38,428 nucleotides of DNA, from positions 1-38,428 of the forward strand of contig JADDPA010000095.1 of NCBI GenBank assembly GCA_016782125.1. Reading direction: 5' to 3'. A model generated the notes under the pieces. It worked only from the letters and a program-made list of their open reading frames with translations. It was not told the origin of the DNA and did not search any database. The stretch comes from Thermobaculum sp. (GTDB lineage: Bacteria > Chloroflexota > Chloroflexia > Thermobaculales > Thermobaculaceae). Positions 26,126 through 36,139 of the stretch are shown piece after piece; position 1 is the first letter of the stretch, and each line of letters opens with the position of its first letter. The position numbers and the translations under genes are program-made.

Positions 26126-26555
26126 GATGGAACTCCCTTCCGACGGGATTAGATACCTGGTTGCAGTCGCCGGCTTAGTCTCTCCAGACAGATCGGCCGA
26201 TAAGGAGGATCGGCCAGCATACTCGATATGGGGCACCAAGGCTCACACTTGACACCTGCCCGCGGGGGAAGTGGTGGGCGGCACTGGGCGCGTGTCCCGT
26301 GCGCCCCAATGATAACATCAGCCGCGGCTCCTGTCAGCCTGTTCGCGAGCCGAAGATAGTGAGCCAGGGTCAACACAGCGGACCAGTGTCATGCGTTCGG
26401 TGCGACCTGGCGGATGCGCAGATCCCGCACCGTGAAGGCATATAGGATCGAGGCATGACACCCTGCCCAGAGAGATACCGCCGTTAGATGCAACCGAACC
26501 CAGCCGCTACTACCATGGTAGACACAGATGGATCCAACCACGTGGAGGTACCGGA
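26126..26555. other. Divergent intergenic region between STAND and SRAP genes
   Basis: About 430 bases without a gene that I can support. It must contain promoters for both directions, but I find no pair of boxes good enough to call. GGAGG, 7 bases before the SRAP ATG, is clear. Confidence 0.4.
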
Positions 26556-27200
26556 ATGTGCGGCAGGTTCGGGCTACTGTCCCCCAGCGAGATCAGTGAG
26601 CGCTTCGCCTTGGTAGCGCAGTTGAGCTTCGATGCGCGCTACAACGCGGCGCCGACCCAGGTTATGCCCGTGGTGACCGAGGACGGCACCAGGATGGTGG
26701 AGGCGATGCGCTGGGGATACGAGCCGCAGTGGCTGAAAGAGAAGCGCGGTGGCAGACCGCTCATCAACGCGCGCGCGGACAAGCTGGACACCGCCCCTAC
26801 CTTCCGTGAGGCGCTGCAAGCACGCAGGGCGATCGTTCCGGCCAGCCACTACATTGAATGGCGTCGGGACGGACATCGCAAGACACCATACGTCTTCCGG
26901 CTCAAGGATGGCGGACTGTTCGGCTTTGCGGGTCTGTGGTTCAAGGACGAGGGCGAGCGCCGGTTTGTCATCATCACCACGGAGCCAAACGAATTGACCA
27001 GTCCAGTTCACAACAGGATGCCGGCGATGCTGCTGTGCGAGCACGAGGACGAATGGTTAACGTCGGGCCAGTCGGACCCGAGCAAGCTGATATCGCTCCT
27101 CGGGCCGTATCCAGCGCGCGAGATGGAAGCGTACCCGGTCTCCGCTCGCATCAATAGCCCCGGCAACGACTCGGCGGACCTGCTGGAGCGAGTCGCGTAG
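26556..27200 (+). CDS. SRAP domain protein (YedK/HMCES family)
   Basis: SRAP proteins crosslink through their second residue, cysteine, to abasic sites in single-stranded DNA and so protect replication forks. This 214-residue protein has all key residues: Cys2 in MCGRFG, Asn71 in INARADK, Glu101 in SHYIEW and His152 in VHNRMPAML. Cys2 requires removal of Met1 and fixes the start at 26556, which also has a good GGAGG. The length is near the E. coli YedK value of 222. It is a single gene, and its stop lies 4 bases from the convergent ferritin-like gene. Confidence 0.95.
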   Translation: MCGRFGLLSPSEISERFALVAQLSFDARYNAAPTQVMPVVTEDGTRMVEAMRWGYEPQWLKEKRGGRPLINARADKLDTAPTFREALQARRAIVPASHYIEWRRDGHRKTPYVFRLKDGGLFGFAGLWFKDEGERRFVIITTEPNELTSPVHNRMPAMLLCEHEDEWLTSGQSDPSKLISLLGPYPAREMEAYPVSARINSPGNDSADLLERVA

Positions 27201-27204
27201 CGGA

Positions 27205-28479
27205 TTACCGAAACTGCCCGAGTTTCCGGGCTAGCCGGTGAAAGTTCGCCCGGACCGTATCCAGCCCGGCGGGCGCACCTGGCCGCGCGCCAATCTCGGC
27301 GCAGGTTGCTTCCAGCTCCTGAAGGCGCTCGTACATCACCGTCCATGCCGCCTCCTTGTGCGGCAGCAAGTATCCGCTGCGGTAGTACTCGAAACTCGGC
27401 CCAGCGGTCTTGCCCGGAAGGTTCGGACCGATCGGAAGTCGCGTCAGGATACTCGCCAGCGGCCGAATGATCATGAACATAGAGGACACAGCGGTGTCGG
27501 AAAGCGTGTCCAGCTCGTCGTCGTCCTCCTCGGTATGGGCAAAGAAGCGCGCAAGCATCTGTACGAGGACCTCATAGCTCGCGTTGAAGAGATCCGCCAC
27601 ATCTGCTGTCAGCGAATTGGTGACGAGAATCGGGGTAGCTACGTCCGGCGTCCCAGGGACGCGGCACCAGGCCATCTGCACAGGACGAGCCGGATCAAAC
27701 GTCGGGTCTTTCCGCACGAACTCCTGGTACTCTGTCAGCAGCCGCAGAAATTGTCCATAGTGTCCATCGTCTATGTGGCCACGCGCGCCCTCGCCTTGCT
27801 CGACGATCGTCTCGATCGCGGCTACCGCGGAACGCAGGTCGGTCACAGCCACCAGCTCGGGCCAGCGGAAGTATGCCTCGGTCGCCTGCGCCCGGGGCGG
27901 CCCGATGAACCGTCGATCCTCGCCGTACTTCTCCGCGAGATGACGAAAGCCTTGCTCGATGCCGCGATACAGGTGGCCAACGGTCGCGAAGTCCTGAAGG
28001 AACGGGACGATCTCGTGTCCGGTCGGCGTGGGGGTCGGCGCGAGGTCCGTGATGAATCCGGGGGCATCCTCGGCCTGCATCCCTTCGGGGCGCTCGAGGT
28101 AGATAAAGTGCCGCAAAGCGGTCTCACCGAATGGCAGCAGATCGAACTGCACACCGGCGGGAAAGTAACCGGCGCGCTGTGGGAAGTTGGGACGGCGAAA
28201 GTGCGGCGCGGCGCCGACCGCGGTGAGGAGGTTGCAGCGCAGGGCAAGATGCAGCATCTCCTGAGCTGCGACGTGCGAGACGGCACGGTCCCACCGTTTG
28301 CACGCGGCGAGCTGCTCAGGCGTGAGGCCTTCGTCTTCGTCTCGCTTGAGGCTGAATGCCGCGAAGAGGTACTGGAGCATGATCATATGCTCGAGCTCCG
28401 CCGCCTCGCAGAGCATGAAAATCAGCTCTTCCCGATCCTCGATGATGATGGGGTTCTCCGCCGCGCTCAACGTTTCCAT
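27205..28479 (-). CDS. Ferritin-like domain protein (VioB-type iminophenyl-pyruvate dimer synthase domain)
   Basis: A 424-residue soluble protein with a ferritin-like four-helix region. Metal-ligand patterns are EAAELEHMIMLQYLFAAFSLK (about 21-41) and VAAQEMLHLALRCNLL (about 70-85), followed by a proline-rich segment (HFRRPNFPQ) that is common in this family. Relatives include the N-terminal part of VioB, a violacein-pathway enzyme, and many uncharacterised proteins in soil bacteria. No biosynthetic partner genes lie nearby, so the substrate is unknown. The start is ATG 28479; a TTG three codons upstream is the alternative. An acidic run (EEDDDELD) occurs near residue 320. Confidence 0.82.
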   Translation of the reverse strand: METLSAAENPIIIEDREELIFMLCEAAELEHMIMLQYLFAAFSLKRDEDEGLTPEQLAACKRWDRAVSHVAAQEMLHLALRCNLLTAVGAAPHFRRPNFPQRAGYFPAGVQFDLLPFGETALRHFIYLERPEGMQAEDAPGFITDLAPTPTPTGHEIVPFLQDFATVGHLYRGIEQGFRHLAEKYGEDRRFIGPPRAQATEAYFRWPELVAVTDLRSAVAAIETIVEQGEGARGHIDDGHYGQFLRLLTEYQEFVRKDPTFDPARPVQMAWCRVPGTPDVATPILVTNSLTADVADLFNASYEVLVQMLARFFAHTEEDDDELDTLSDTAVSSMFMIIRPLASILTRLPIGPNLPGKTAGPSFEYYRSGYLLPHKEAAWTVMYERLQELEATCAEIGARPGAPAGLDTVRANFHRLARKLGQFR

Positions 28480-28568
28480 GATCCTCAATTCCCCCTTTCA
28501 GTTCCGCGGAACGTGCGGCCACGCGCTAGCGCTAACCATTTGAAAACGCCGCACCCTCGAACTCGCTC

Positions 28569-31011
28569 TTACTCCGGTGTCCAGACCCAGTCCCGAATCT
28601 CCGGCGGATCCTCGAAGTGCTCGCGCGAGTATGCTACGGCCCGCTGAATGAGCGCGCGGCATTCGTCCATAAGCGCCGACGCTCGTTCGTATCGATGCGA
28701 CACGCGCCGTAGCGCCGCTATGCACAGGTCATAGCGGCTCATTCCGTTGAGCACAACCATATCGAATGGGGTCGTCGTGGTGCCCTGCTCCTTGAAGCCC
28801 CGCACGTGGAACCGGTGGGCGTTCACCCGGCCGTGCACAATCTCGTGGATGGCGCGCTGGTAGCCATGAAAGGCAAAGATCACCGGCTTGTCCGCGGTAA
28901 AGAGTTCGACGAAACGCGTCTCGTCCATACCGTGCGGGTGCGACTCCGGCACGAACAGGCTCATCAGGTCGACCACATTCACTACGCGCACCGTCAGCTC
29001 GGGCATATGACGGCGCAGCCACCACGCCGCGGCAACGGTCTCCAGCGTCGCGATGTCACCCGCCGCCGCCAGCACGACATCCGGCTCCTTCCCATCCCCG
29101 TTGCCGGCCCAATGCCAGATGGAAGCGCCCGCGGCGCTGTGCGCAATCGCCGCGTCCATATCGAGCCACTGCAGTTGTGGCTGCTTATCGATCACGATGA
29201 GGTTGACGTAGTTGCGGCTGCGGAGGCAGTGATCCGCGACCGACAGCAGGCAGTTGGCATCGGGGGGTAGATAAATTCGCGCCACCGTGCCCCGCTTCGA
29301 GAGCATGACGTCGATGAGCCCCGGACCCTGGTGGCTGAAGCCATTGTGATCGTTCCGTCAGCACGTAGACGTTAGCAGGATGTTCAGCGACGGGATTGGG
29401 TCCCGCCACGGCAGGTTAACCGCCTCCTCCAGCCACTTCGCGTGCTGCACGGTCATCGACGCGGAGACCATCGCGAATGCCTCATACGTCACATACAGGC
29501 CGTGACGCCCGGTCAGGATGTAGCCTTCCAGCCAGCCCTCGCACAGATGCTCACTGAGCACCTCCATCACCCGTCCATCGGGCGAAAGGTGCTCGTCTCC
29601 GGGGATTCGCCTGCCGACAAAGCACCGATTCTCCACCTCGAAGACGGGCCCCAGCCGGTTCGAGTTTGCCTCATCCGGACTGAAGATCCGGAAGTTGCCC
29701 TGTGCGGCGTTGCGGGTAAAGACGTCCCGTAACATCTCCGCAAGCCGGCGGGTTGATTCGGCACGCACGACGGCTGGCTGCTCCACCGGAAGCGCGTACT
29801 CCCGGAAGTCTGGCAGGTCCAGATCGACCGCGAGCGTGCCGCCGTTGGCGTACGGGTTGGCGCCCATGCGCCGGTCGCCTTTGGGCGAAAGCGCCGCGAG
29901 CGAAGGGGCCAACCTGCCCGTCTCATCGAACACCGTTTCGGGCTCGTACCCGCGCAACCAGGACTCGAGCTGTTTGAGCTGGTCTGGATCCGTCCGCACA
30001 TCCGAGAGCGGTACCTGGTGGGCGCGAAACGTACCTTCGACTGGAACGCCATGAACCGACTGCGGTCCGGTCCAGCCCTTCGGCGTACGCAGAACGATCG
30101 CTGGCCACCGGACGCGGTCCGAGACGCCGTTCTCTCTCGCATCTCGCTGAATGTCCCGGATCCGCTCGTAGCACGTATCCAGCGTCGCGGCGAACACCTG
30201 GTGCATCAGTGCAGGGTCGTCGCCCTCGACGAAGTGAACATCGTAGCCATGTCCCTCAAGCATGGCGCGCACATCGGCGTCGCTGGTGCGGCCGAGCACG
30301 GTCGGATTCGCGATCTTGTACCCATTGAGATGCAGGATCGGTAACACCGCCCCGTCGCGTGCCGGATTGAGGAAGTGTACGCTCTTCCAGGACCCCTCCA
30401 ACGGCCCCGTCTCCGCTTCGCCATCACCAACGACCGCCGCGACGATCAGGTCCGGATTATCAAACGCCGCGCCGAATGCATGCGTGAGCACGTAGCTGAG
30501 CTCGCCACCCTCATGGATGGACCCAGGCGTCGGGACGCTGACGTGACTCGGTACGCCACCGGGAGTCGAGAACCGACGAAACAGCAGCCGCATGCCCGCG
30601 AAGTCCTCTGAGACATCCGGATACACCTCCGAGTACGTGACCTCAAGGTAGACAGTCGCGAGGATTGCCGGTCCGCCGTGGCCCGGCCCGGCCAGATAGA
30701 TGACCTGCGCATCGCGCTCCGTGATGAGCCGGTTCAAGTGGACGTAGATGAACCTAAGGCCCGGCGATGTTTCCCAGTGACCGAGCAGGCGCGGCTTGAT
30801 GTGCTCAACTTGGAGCGGCTCGCGCAGCAGCGGGTTGTCCTGCAGATAGATCTGCCCGATCGTCAGGTAGTTGGCCGCCTGCCAGTATCGCTGCATCCGC
30901 TCAAGAAGCTCCCCCCGACAGCGGCCCGTGGACTGCGGGCGTTCCTACTGGCTGGGGCCTTAATCCGTTCGTGGCGACCGCGCTGGAAATGGCCGGGTCA
31001 AACTGGTACAA
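28569..31011 (-). pseudogene. xfp: Phosphoketolase, disrupted by a frameshift and an in-frame TGA
   Basis: Phosphoketolase splits xylulose 5-phosphate and/or fructose 6-phosphate into acetyl phosphate and an aldose phosphate with thiamine diphosphate. The full coding run is about 814 codons, the usual length. It probably starts at TTG 31011, with AAAGGAG 6 bases upstream and inside the end of ackA. Reading is broken twice. A frameshift at a G6 run (forward C6 at 30911-30916) separates [20 protein letters not shown] from [20 protein letters not shown] at 29360-29358 replaces the conserved Trp in the motif TSTCWRNDHNGFSHQ. Intact family motifs such as [11 protein letters not shown] and [12 protein letters not shown] lie in the long middle part. 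Outside the two lesions the sequence looks fully preserved, so loss is recent or the lesions are sequencing errors. Confidence 0.87.
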
Positions 31012-32210
31012 AGTCCGCTCCTTTCCGAGCGATCAAGCGTTGAACGTGCCGTGCGATCATCAGTTCTTCGTTCGTTTGCATAACCCGGCCGGTCACCGAG
31101 CTACCCGGGCGGGAGATAACGGGCGTATGTGCCTTGTTGCGACGCTCATCGAGCTGGACCCCAAGGAACTCCAAACCCGCGCAGATTCGCCATCGGACCG
31201 GCGCGGCAGCCTCGCCTATGCCCCCGTGAACATGAGGGTGTCCAGCCCACCAAGAACAGCAACGAGCGCCCCGAGGTGCTTGCGGGCCTGGTAGCAGAAC
31301 AGGTCCACTGCCTCGGCCGCCCCTGGGTCGTCAGCTTCGCGTTCTAGCAGATCGCGCATATCCGAGCTGGTGCCGGACACACCAAGCAGTCCAGCCCGCT
31401 TGTTCACGAGCTCACTGACCTCCGAAGGGCCGAGGCCCTCGACCTGGAGCAGGTAGAGCATCACACCAGGATCGAGGTCACCGGTGCGCGTACCCATCGC
31501 CAGGCCACCGGTCGGGGAGAAGCCCATCGTGGTGTCGACTCCTACGCCGTCGTGTACCGCTACCATGCTGGCGCCGTTGCCCAGGTGCGCGATGATGACC
31601 CGCCGACGGGCAGCGGACGCATCGAGCGTCTCCAGCTCCTGCATGATGTACTCGTACGACAGACCATGGAAACCATAGCGCACCACGCCCCTGTCCTCGA
31701 ACCTGCGATGCAGCGGGTACAACTGCGCCACACGGTGCATGCGGCGGTGGAACGCGGTGTCGAAACAGGCCACCTGGGGCAGCTCTGGCAGGACGTGGCT
31801 GACAGCTTCGATCGCGCCTATCGCCTGCGGGAGGTGATCCGGATCTATCGCGTCAGGTCTCGAAGCGTCTCGATGAGCTGCGGGGTGACCGGCTGTGGCT
31901 CCCAGTAGTTGCTGCCGCCATGCACCACCCGGTGCCCTACTGCAGCGAGGTCGTCGTGCGGACGATCATCCTGCAGCCACGTAAGGAGCGTCCGCAGGGC
32001 AGCCTCGTGACTGGGCAGCGCCCCCTGTTGATCGAAGAGCGCGGTACCGTGGGAGTCAACGACCCGTATCCGGCTCTCGGCGGACCCGATTCGCTCCGCG
32101 CGCGCGCCGATCTCCAGTGTGCCAGTCCCGTTCAGCGGATACAGCGCCGCCTTCAAGTTGGAGGAGCCGGTGTTCACTGTCAGGATGCTTTGCTGCCTCG
32201 CAAGATCCAT
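30998..32210 (-). pseudogene. ackA: Acetate kinase, disrupted by two frameshifts
   Basis: Acetate kinase turns acetyl phosphate plus ADP into acetate plus ATP, the step after phosphoketolase. Three frames join into about 404 codons, the usual length: the first from ATG 32210 (TVNTGSSNLKAAL, VGHRVVHGG), the second with YGFHGLSYEYIMQ and AHLGNGASMVA, the third with TGGIGEAAAPVRWRICAGLE to TGA 31000-30998. Shift one, near 31851, appears to be one lost C (LT-P-IDPDHLPQ expected). Shift two, at forward C5 31221-31225, is one lost G in FTGGIGE. It lies upstream of, and overlaps by 14 bases, the phosphoketolase gene, so they formed one operon. Whether it is genuinely inactive or misread needs checking. 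Confidence 0.87.
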
Positions 32211-32307
32211 GGGCCATCATCCCTTCGATGCCGGCCGGCGCGCTTGATACGTGCGGTGGGTGAACCACACCACGCGACTCATCGCCCGGCGCCGCTCCCC
32301 GACCCGG

Positions 32308-32337
32308 ATAATATCCGCTTCACTCGCACTTTGCCAA
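32308..32337 (-). promoter_or_regulatory. Promoter of the ackA-xfp operon
   Basis: On the minus strand, TTGGCA (32337-32332) and TATTAT (32313-32308) are separated by 18 bases. Transcription would start about 90 bases before the ackA ATG. The promoter is intact although both genes it serves are broken. Confidence 0.6.
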
Positions 32338-32484
32338 GTGAGATAACACACCGAAGCACGGCGTCGATTATGGGGAGATCCAGCCGAAGTCCAACAGGGA
32401 CCGTCCGTAACTCCCAAACCATGGCGTTGCGCCATCGTGGGGCGCGGCCCGACAGAACGAAGGCGTCAGTTTCCGGTCAACCCA

Positions 32485-32493
32485 TGCTATGAT
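32485..32493 (+). promoter_or_regulatory. Extended -10 element of the prs promoter
   Basis: TGCTATGAT is an extended -10 (TGn then TATGAT at 32488-32493), 68 bases before the prs start. The matching -35 position (GTCAGT, 32465-32470) is weak, as is common with extended -10 promoters. Confidence 0.5.
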
Positions 32494-32560
32494 TGCGGGG
32501 CAAAGAAACTCACCGGACCTCAGGTCCGCATACCTTATTCAGAGACAGGCAAAGGAGACG

Positions 32561-33496
32561 ATGATGCGAGATATCACCGTGTTCAGCGGCGGTGCCCACC
32601 CTGGGCTCGCCGACAGCGTGTGTGACATCCTCGGCATCAACCGATCGCCGGCTACGATCTCTCGATTCAGCAACGACTGCCTCGGGGCACAACTGGACGC
32701 GAGTTGCCGTGAGAGCGACGTGTTTCTGATCCAACCGCTCGTCCCGCCGGTCCAGGAGCACCTGATGGAGTTGCTGCTGATGCTAGACGCCGCCCGTGGC
32801 GCCTCGGCAGCGCGCACCACCGCCGTGGTGCCATACTACGCATACGCGCGCTCGGACAAGCAGGACGCGCCGCGCATCTCCATCGGGGGCAGGCTCGTGG
32901 CAGACCTGCTGGCAAAGGCGGGCGCGAATCGGCTGCTGACGGTTTCGCTGCATTCGCCGCAGGTCCTCGGCTTTTTCAGCGTACCCGTGGATCACCTCAA
33001 TGCGCTGCACGTGCTCGCCGCCCACTTCCGTGGCCGCGATCTGGGTTCCACCGTTGTGGTCTCGCCCGACCTGGGCAACGTCAAATCCGCATCGCAGTTC
33101 GCTCGCCTGCTCGACCTGCCGGTAGCTGCGGGAAGGAAGCAACGCATTAGCGACGAGACCGTGGTGATCGACACGATTATGGGAGATGTGGCCGGCAGGG
33201 AGATCCTGCTCCTGGACGACGAGATCTCGAGCGGAGGCACCATCGTGGAAATGCTCGGCGTGCTCCAAAAGCACGGAGCGGCGAAAGTCACGGTGGTCTG
33301 CACCCATGGTCTGTTCACGAAAGACGCTCTCCGGCGGATTGCTGTCGCGCCGGGCGTTGTGGAGATCGTCACGACGGATACCGTGCCGCCGCCCCGGGAT
33401 GCGCAACACCACAACCTGCAAGTGCTGTCTATGGCCCCGCTGCTGGCCAGTGCCATCCAGAACATTCACAACGGGGGGTCTGTGAGCAACCTGTGA
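32561..33496 (+). CDS. prs: Ribose-phosphate pyrophosphokinase
   Basis: Makes PRPP from ribose 5-phosphate and ATP, for nucleotide, histidine and NAD synthesis. The 311-residue protein shows two tandem phosphoribosyltransferase-like domains: the N-terminal VFSGGAHPGLA and the catalytic loop region YYAYARSDKQDAPRISI, then VVSPDLGNVKSASQFA and the PRPP loop LLLDDEISSGGTIVEML, where the common DDMIDTAGT is replaced by DDEISSGGT. That change suggests a divergent group, so activity is probable but not certain. AAAGGAG precedes two adjacent ATGs; the second (32564) is better spaced, the first is given here. It is divergent from ackA-xfp, which also act on pentose phosphates. Confidence 0.88.
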   Translation: MMRDITVFSGGAHPGLADSVCDILGINRSPATISRFSNDCLGAQLDASCRESDVFLIQPLVPPVQEHLMELLLMLDAARGASAARTTAVVPYYAYARSDKQDAPRISIGGRLVADLLAKAGANRLLTVSLHSPQVLGFFSVPVDHLNALHVLAAHFRGRDLGSTVVVSPDLGNVKSASQFARLLDLPVAAGRKQRISDETVVIDTIMGDVAGREILLLDDEISSGGTIVEMLGVLQKHGAAKVTVVCTHGLFTKDALRRIAVAPGVVEIVTTDTVPPPRDAQHHNLQVLSMAPLLASAIQNIHNGGSVSNL

Positions 33497-33529
33497 CAGC
33501 ATCGGGGATTCCAGTATTTCGGTCTCGGG

Positions 33530-33535
33530 TATAAT
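33530..33535 (+). promoter_or_regulatory. Consensus -10 (TATAAT) before the membrane protein
   Basis: A perfect TATAAT lies 34 bases after the prs stop. The -35 position shows no good match. The transcript would start near 33542, which limits the start choices for the next gene. Confidence 0.5.
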
Positions 33536-33585
33536 TACGACTGTACACTACTGAGACCACACTTCGCGGACATAAGGGCACGCCG

Positions 33586-34995
33586 CTGATCCCTCAACCA
33601 TCGTCATCCGACCCCAAGTCCGCTTCCCTCGGTGTTCAACCGCCCCCCGCGACCGTCCGATGGCTGGCGATTGCGCGTCCTGGCTGGCTACTGTTCATCG
33701 GTGTGATCATCGTGCTGTGGGCACTCGGCGTACCTTCGACGTTCGACAACGCGCGCAATCTCGGCCCGGACGCGCGGGGAACGCTAGAGCCGATATCGCT
33801 CTACGGCACCATCGCCGCCTATTACCTTATCGCCTTGGACTCCTTCATGATGGTCGGGTTTGTGGTGATCGCGGGTATGATCTTCCTGCAGCGTCCGGAA
33901 GACCCGATGGGGGTCTTTGTACCAACCGTGCTTGTGCTGACGGGCATGCTGTACACCGCGCCCATGTATTTGGCAACGCCGTTCCTGCTCCTCGCCGCTC
34001 TGTGCGCCCTCGCCGAGATCTGCCAAGTCGCCTTTGTCTACCTCTTTCCGGACGGCCGCTGGGTGCCGCGCCGTGCCTGGCTCATCATCCTGCCCTTGCT
34101 GATCTGGCGGCCCACGATGTGGGTGGTCTACTACCTGCCCGATTTCTACGATCAGTGGCGGTCGGGCGGGGGATTCCTGGTAATTCCACAGAACTCGCTC
34201 GATATCAGTCTCTTCCTCGCCGTGATCCTGCTTGGAATGGTCGCCCAGGTCTATCGGTACCGCCGCGTATCCTCAGCGGTAGAGCGTCAGCAGGTGAAGT
34301 GGCTCCTGATGGGCGTGTTCGCCGCCGCGGGGGTGACCGGTATCTACACGATCGGCATCAACATACCCGGCGTGCTCGACGGCGACAACGACGTCGTGCT
34401 CACCACGCTCGCGGTGCGCACCGTCCGGCAGCTCGCTGTGCTGCTTGTGCCCGTATCGCTCGCCTATTCCATTCTGCGTCACCGGCTCTGGGACATCGAT
34501 ATCCTCATCAACCGCACACTGGTATACGGGACGCTGACCACCTCGCTGGCGCTCATCTACCTCACCGGCGTGGCGGCGCTGCAGGGCATCGTTAACGCTC
34601 TCACCGGCCAGCAGCGATCCCAAACAGCCGTCGTCGCCACGACACTGCTGAGCGCTGCGCTCTTCCACCCGCTCCGGCGTCGTATCCAGGCCGCGACCGA
34701 TCGGCGCTTCTACCGCAGCAAGTATGACGCGAGCCAGACGCTCGCACGCTACGGGGCAACGCTGCGCGATGAAGTGGACCTGGAAAAGATTCGCGTAGAC
34801 CTGCTCGCAGCCGTTCAGGAAACGATGCAGCCGGAACACGTCAGCCTCTGGCTTCCCCCTCCCGAGCATCGCACATCTGGTGATCCGGGTCGGGTTCCAC
34901 ATCGCGCGCCGCACTATCCGTCACGCTTGGGTCCAGAGCGGTGGTCGGGGAGGGCGAGCGGGGTCGGCGCCCGCAACCACAACGACATGCCGTAG
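33586..34995 (+). CDS. Multi-pass membrane protein resembling a histidine-kinase sensor module without kinase
   Basis: About 469 residues with eight to ten transmembrane helices, then a cytoplasmic tail. The closing part, LRHRLWDIDILINRTLVYGTL and later RRRIQAATDRRFYRSKYDASQTLARYG with VQETMQPEHVSLWLPP, is a signature seen in Chloroflexota and Actinobacteria proteins that either end here or continue into GAF and histidine kinase domains. Here it ends, so it probably senses or transports something unknown. The first helix begins before the only GTG (33703), so that start would cut it. In frame, the only plausible earlier start is CTG 33586, with AAGGG 7 bases upstream; this rare start is inference. 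The last 30 residues look poorly conserved. Confidence 0.72.
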   Translation: MIPQPSSSDPKSASLGVQPPPATVRWLAIARPGWLLFIGVIIVLWALGVPSTFDNARNLGPDARGTLEPISLYGTIAAYYLIALDSFMMVGFVVIAGMIFLQRPEDPMGVFVPTVLVLTGMLYTAPMYLATPFLLLAALCALAEICQVAFVYLFPDGRWVPRRAWLIILPLLIWRPTMWVVYYLPDFYDQWRSGGGFLVIPQNSLDISLFLAVILLGMVAQVYRYRRVSSAVERQQVKWLLMGVFAAAGVTGIYTIGINIPGVLDGDNDVVLTTLAVRTVRQLAVLLVPVSLAYSILRHRLWDIDILINRTLVYGTLTTSLALIYLTGVAALQGIVNALTGQQRSQTAVVATTLLSAALFHPLRRRIQAATDRRFYRSKYDASQTLARYGATLRDEVDLEKIRVDLLAAVQETMQPEHVSLWLPPPEHRTSGDPGRVPHRAPHYPSRLGPERWSGRASGVGARNHNDMP

Positions 34996-35006
34996 CGCGC
35001 CTGGCA

Positions 35007-35929
35007 TCAGTCGTCCTTGAGTTCTTCGGGGTACAGGAAGTAGTTCGCGGCAGATGCGGCCTGAGCGCCCTCGTGAACCGCCGCACTCACCTGATGGGAA
35101 TGCAGCTGCGTAAGGTCTCCGGCGGCATACACACCATCGACGCTCGTCTTCTGCTCGGTGTCTACGAGGACGAACCCGTTCCCCGCCAACTGTACGCCCA
35201 GCATTCGGGCGAGGTCGACCTGCGGGGTCGCACCCTGGATCACGAACAGCGCTTCGACGGGCAGCTGCAGACCGCCCGTGGTCTCCAGGGTCTCCAACTG
35301 CCCGTCTGAACCTTCCGCTGTATGAATCTTGTCGTGCAGCACGGGAATACCCGCAGCGGCAAGTCGCGCGGTGAAACGAACATCGATCTCGTGGACGTGG
35401 CTGTTGGTGATGAGCGTGATGTCGTCCGAAAGGCGGGTCATCTGCGTCGCCTCACTGGCGGCGTCGTTGGTGTGTCCGGCCACCACGATCTTCTTGCCCC
35501 TGGACTCGTAGCCGTCGCAGGTGATGCACCAGAACATAGAGACCCCGACGTACGACTCCCAGTCGCGAAAGTGCGGGTAATGGTCCAGCACGCCCGTTGC
35601 CAGGATGACGGCTCGCCCGTGCGCGCTACCGAACTGTCCTCCGGCAACGAACCCCCGTCGAACAGTTCAAGCCGCTCAACCCGATGGTGCCCGAGATACA
35701 CGTGATCGTATACGCTCAGCTGGTCAAGCCCGCGCTGGCGTAGCTCCGTCGTACGAATACCACCGGGAAAGCCGAGGTAGTTGCGGTTTACCTGGTGATG
35801 CGTGGAGCGTCCGTGTCTAATATCGAACAGCGCGACGCTCCGACCATAGCGCGCAAGATAGATCGCGGCCGAAAGTCCTGCCGGTCCACCCCCGACGATG
35901 ATCACCTCGGCCTCGTTGTCGCGCGCCAT
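35007..35929 (-). pseudogene. Thioredoxin reductase-like flavoprotein, frameshifted
   Basis: An NAD(P)/FAD-dependent pyridine-nucleotide disulfide oxidoreductase of about 307 codons in two frames. The first frame, from ATG 35929 (GGAG five bases before), has the FAD motif VIIVGGGPAGLSAAIYLARYG. The second has VSMFWCITCDGYES with the redox-type CxxC, a second dinucleotide motif and VYAAGDLTQ near the end. They separate at a run of five C (forward 35652-35656): one more G on the coding strand would give DGGFVAGGQFGSAHGRAVILATGV. So there is one single-base loss, real or a read error. If repaired, the protein would belong to the short TrxB-like group. It is divergent from the Rieske gene. Confidence 0.85.
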
Positions 35930-36139
35930 CCCCGCTCCAATCTCCTGCAAGTCACCGCCGAAACCGCTTGTGCGTTATCGCCGCACGCACGGGGATGCCA
36001 TTATACGAAATGCATCCTGCCCAGATACCGGCTCTACACCGCCGTTCACCGCTGGCATCGGAGTTGCTGGCCTCCGCGCACGGAGATAGCAGGACTCCAG
36101 GTACGGTTTGCGCCCCCAGACCCGCAAGGAGGAATCCGC

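Noticed and set aside
27238-28647. A 469-codon plus-strand frame opposite the ferritin-like gene
   Set aside because: It is antisense to a gene with clear family motifs, spans its start region, and resembles no protein.
29358-29360. TGA read as tryptophan genome-wide (altered genetic code)
   Set aside because: TGA ends several intact genes here, such as the two ABC ATPase genes with ATGA or TTGA overlaps, so it is a normal stop codon.
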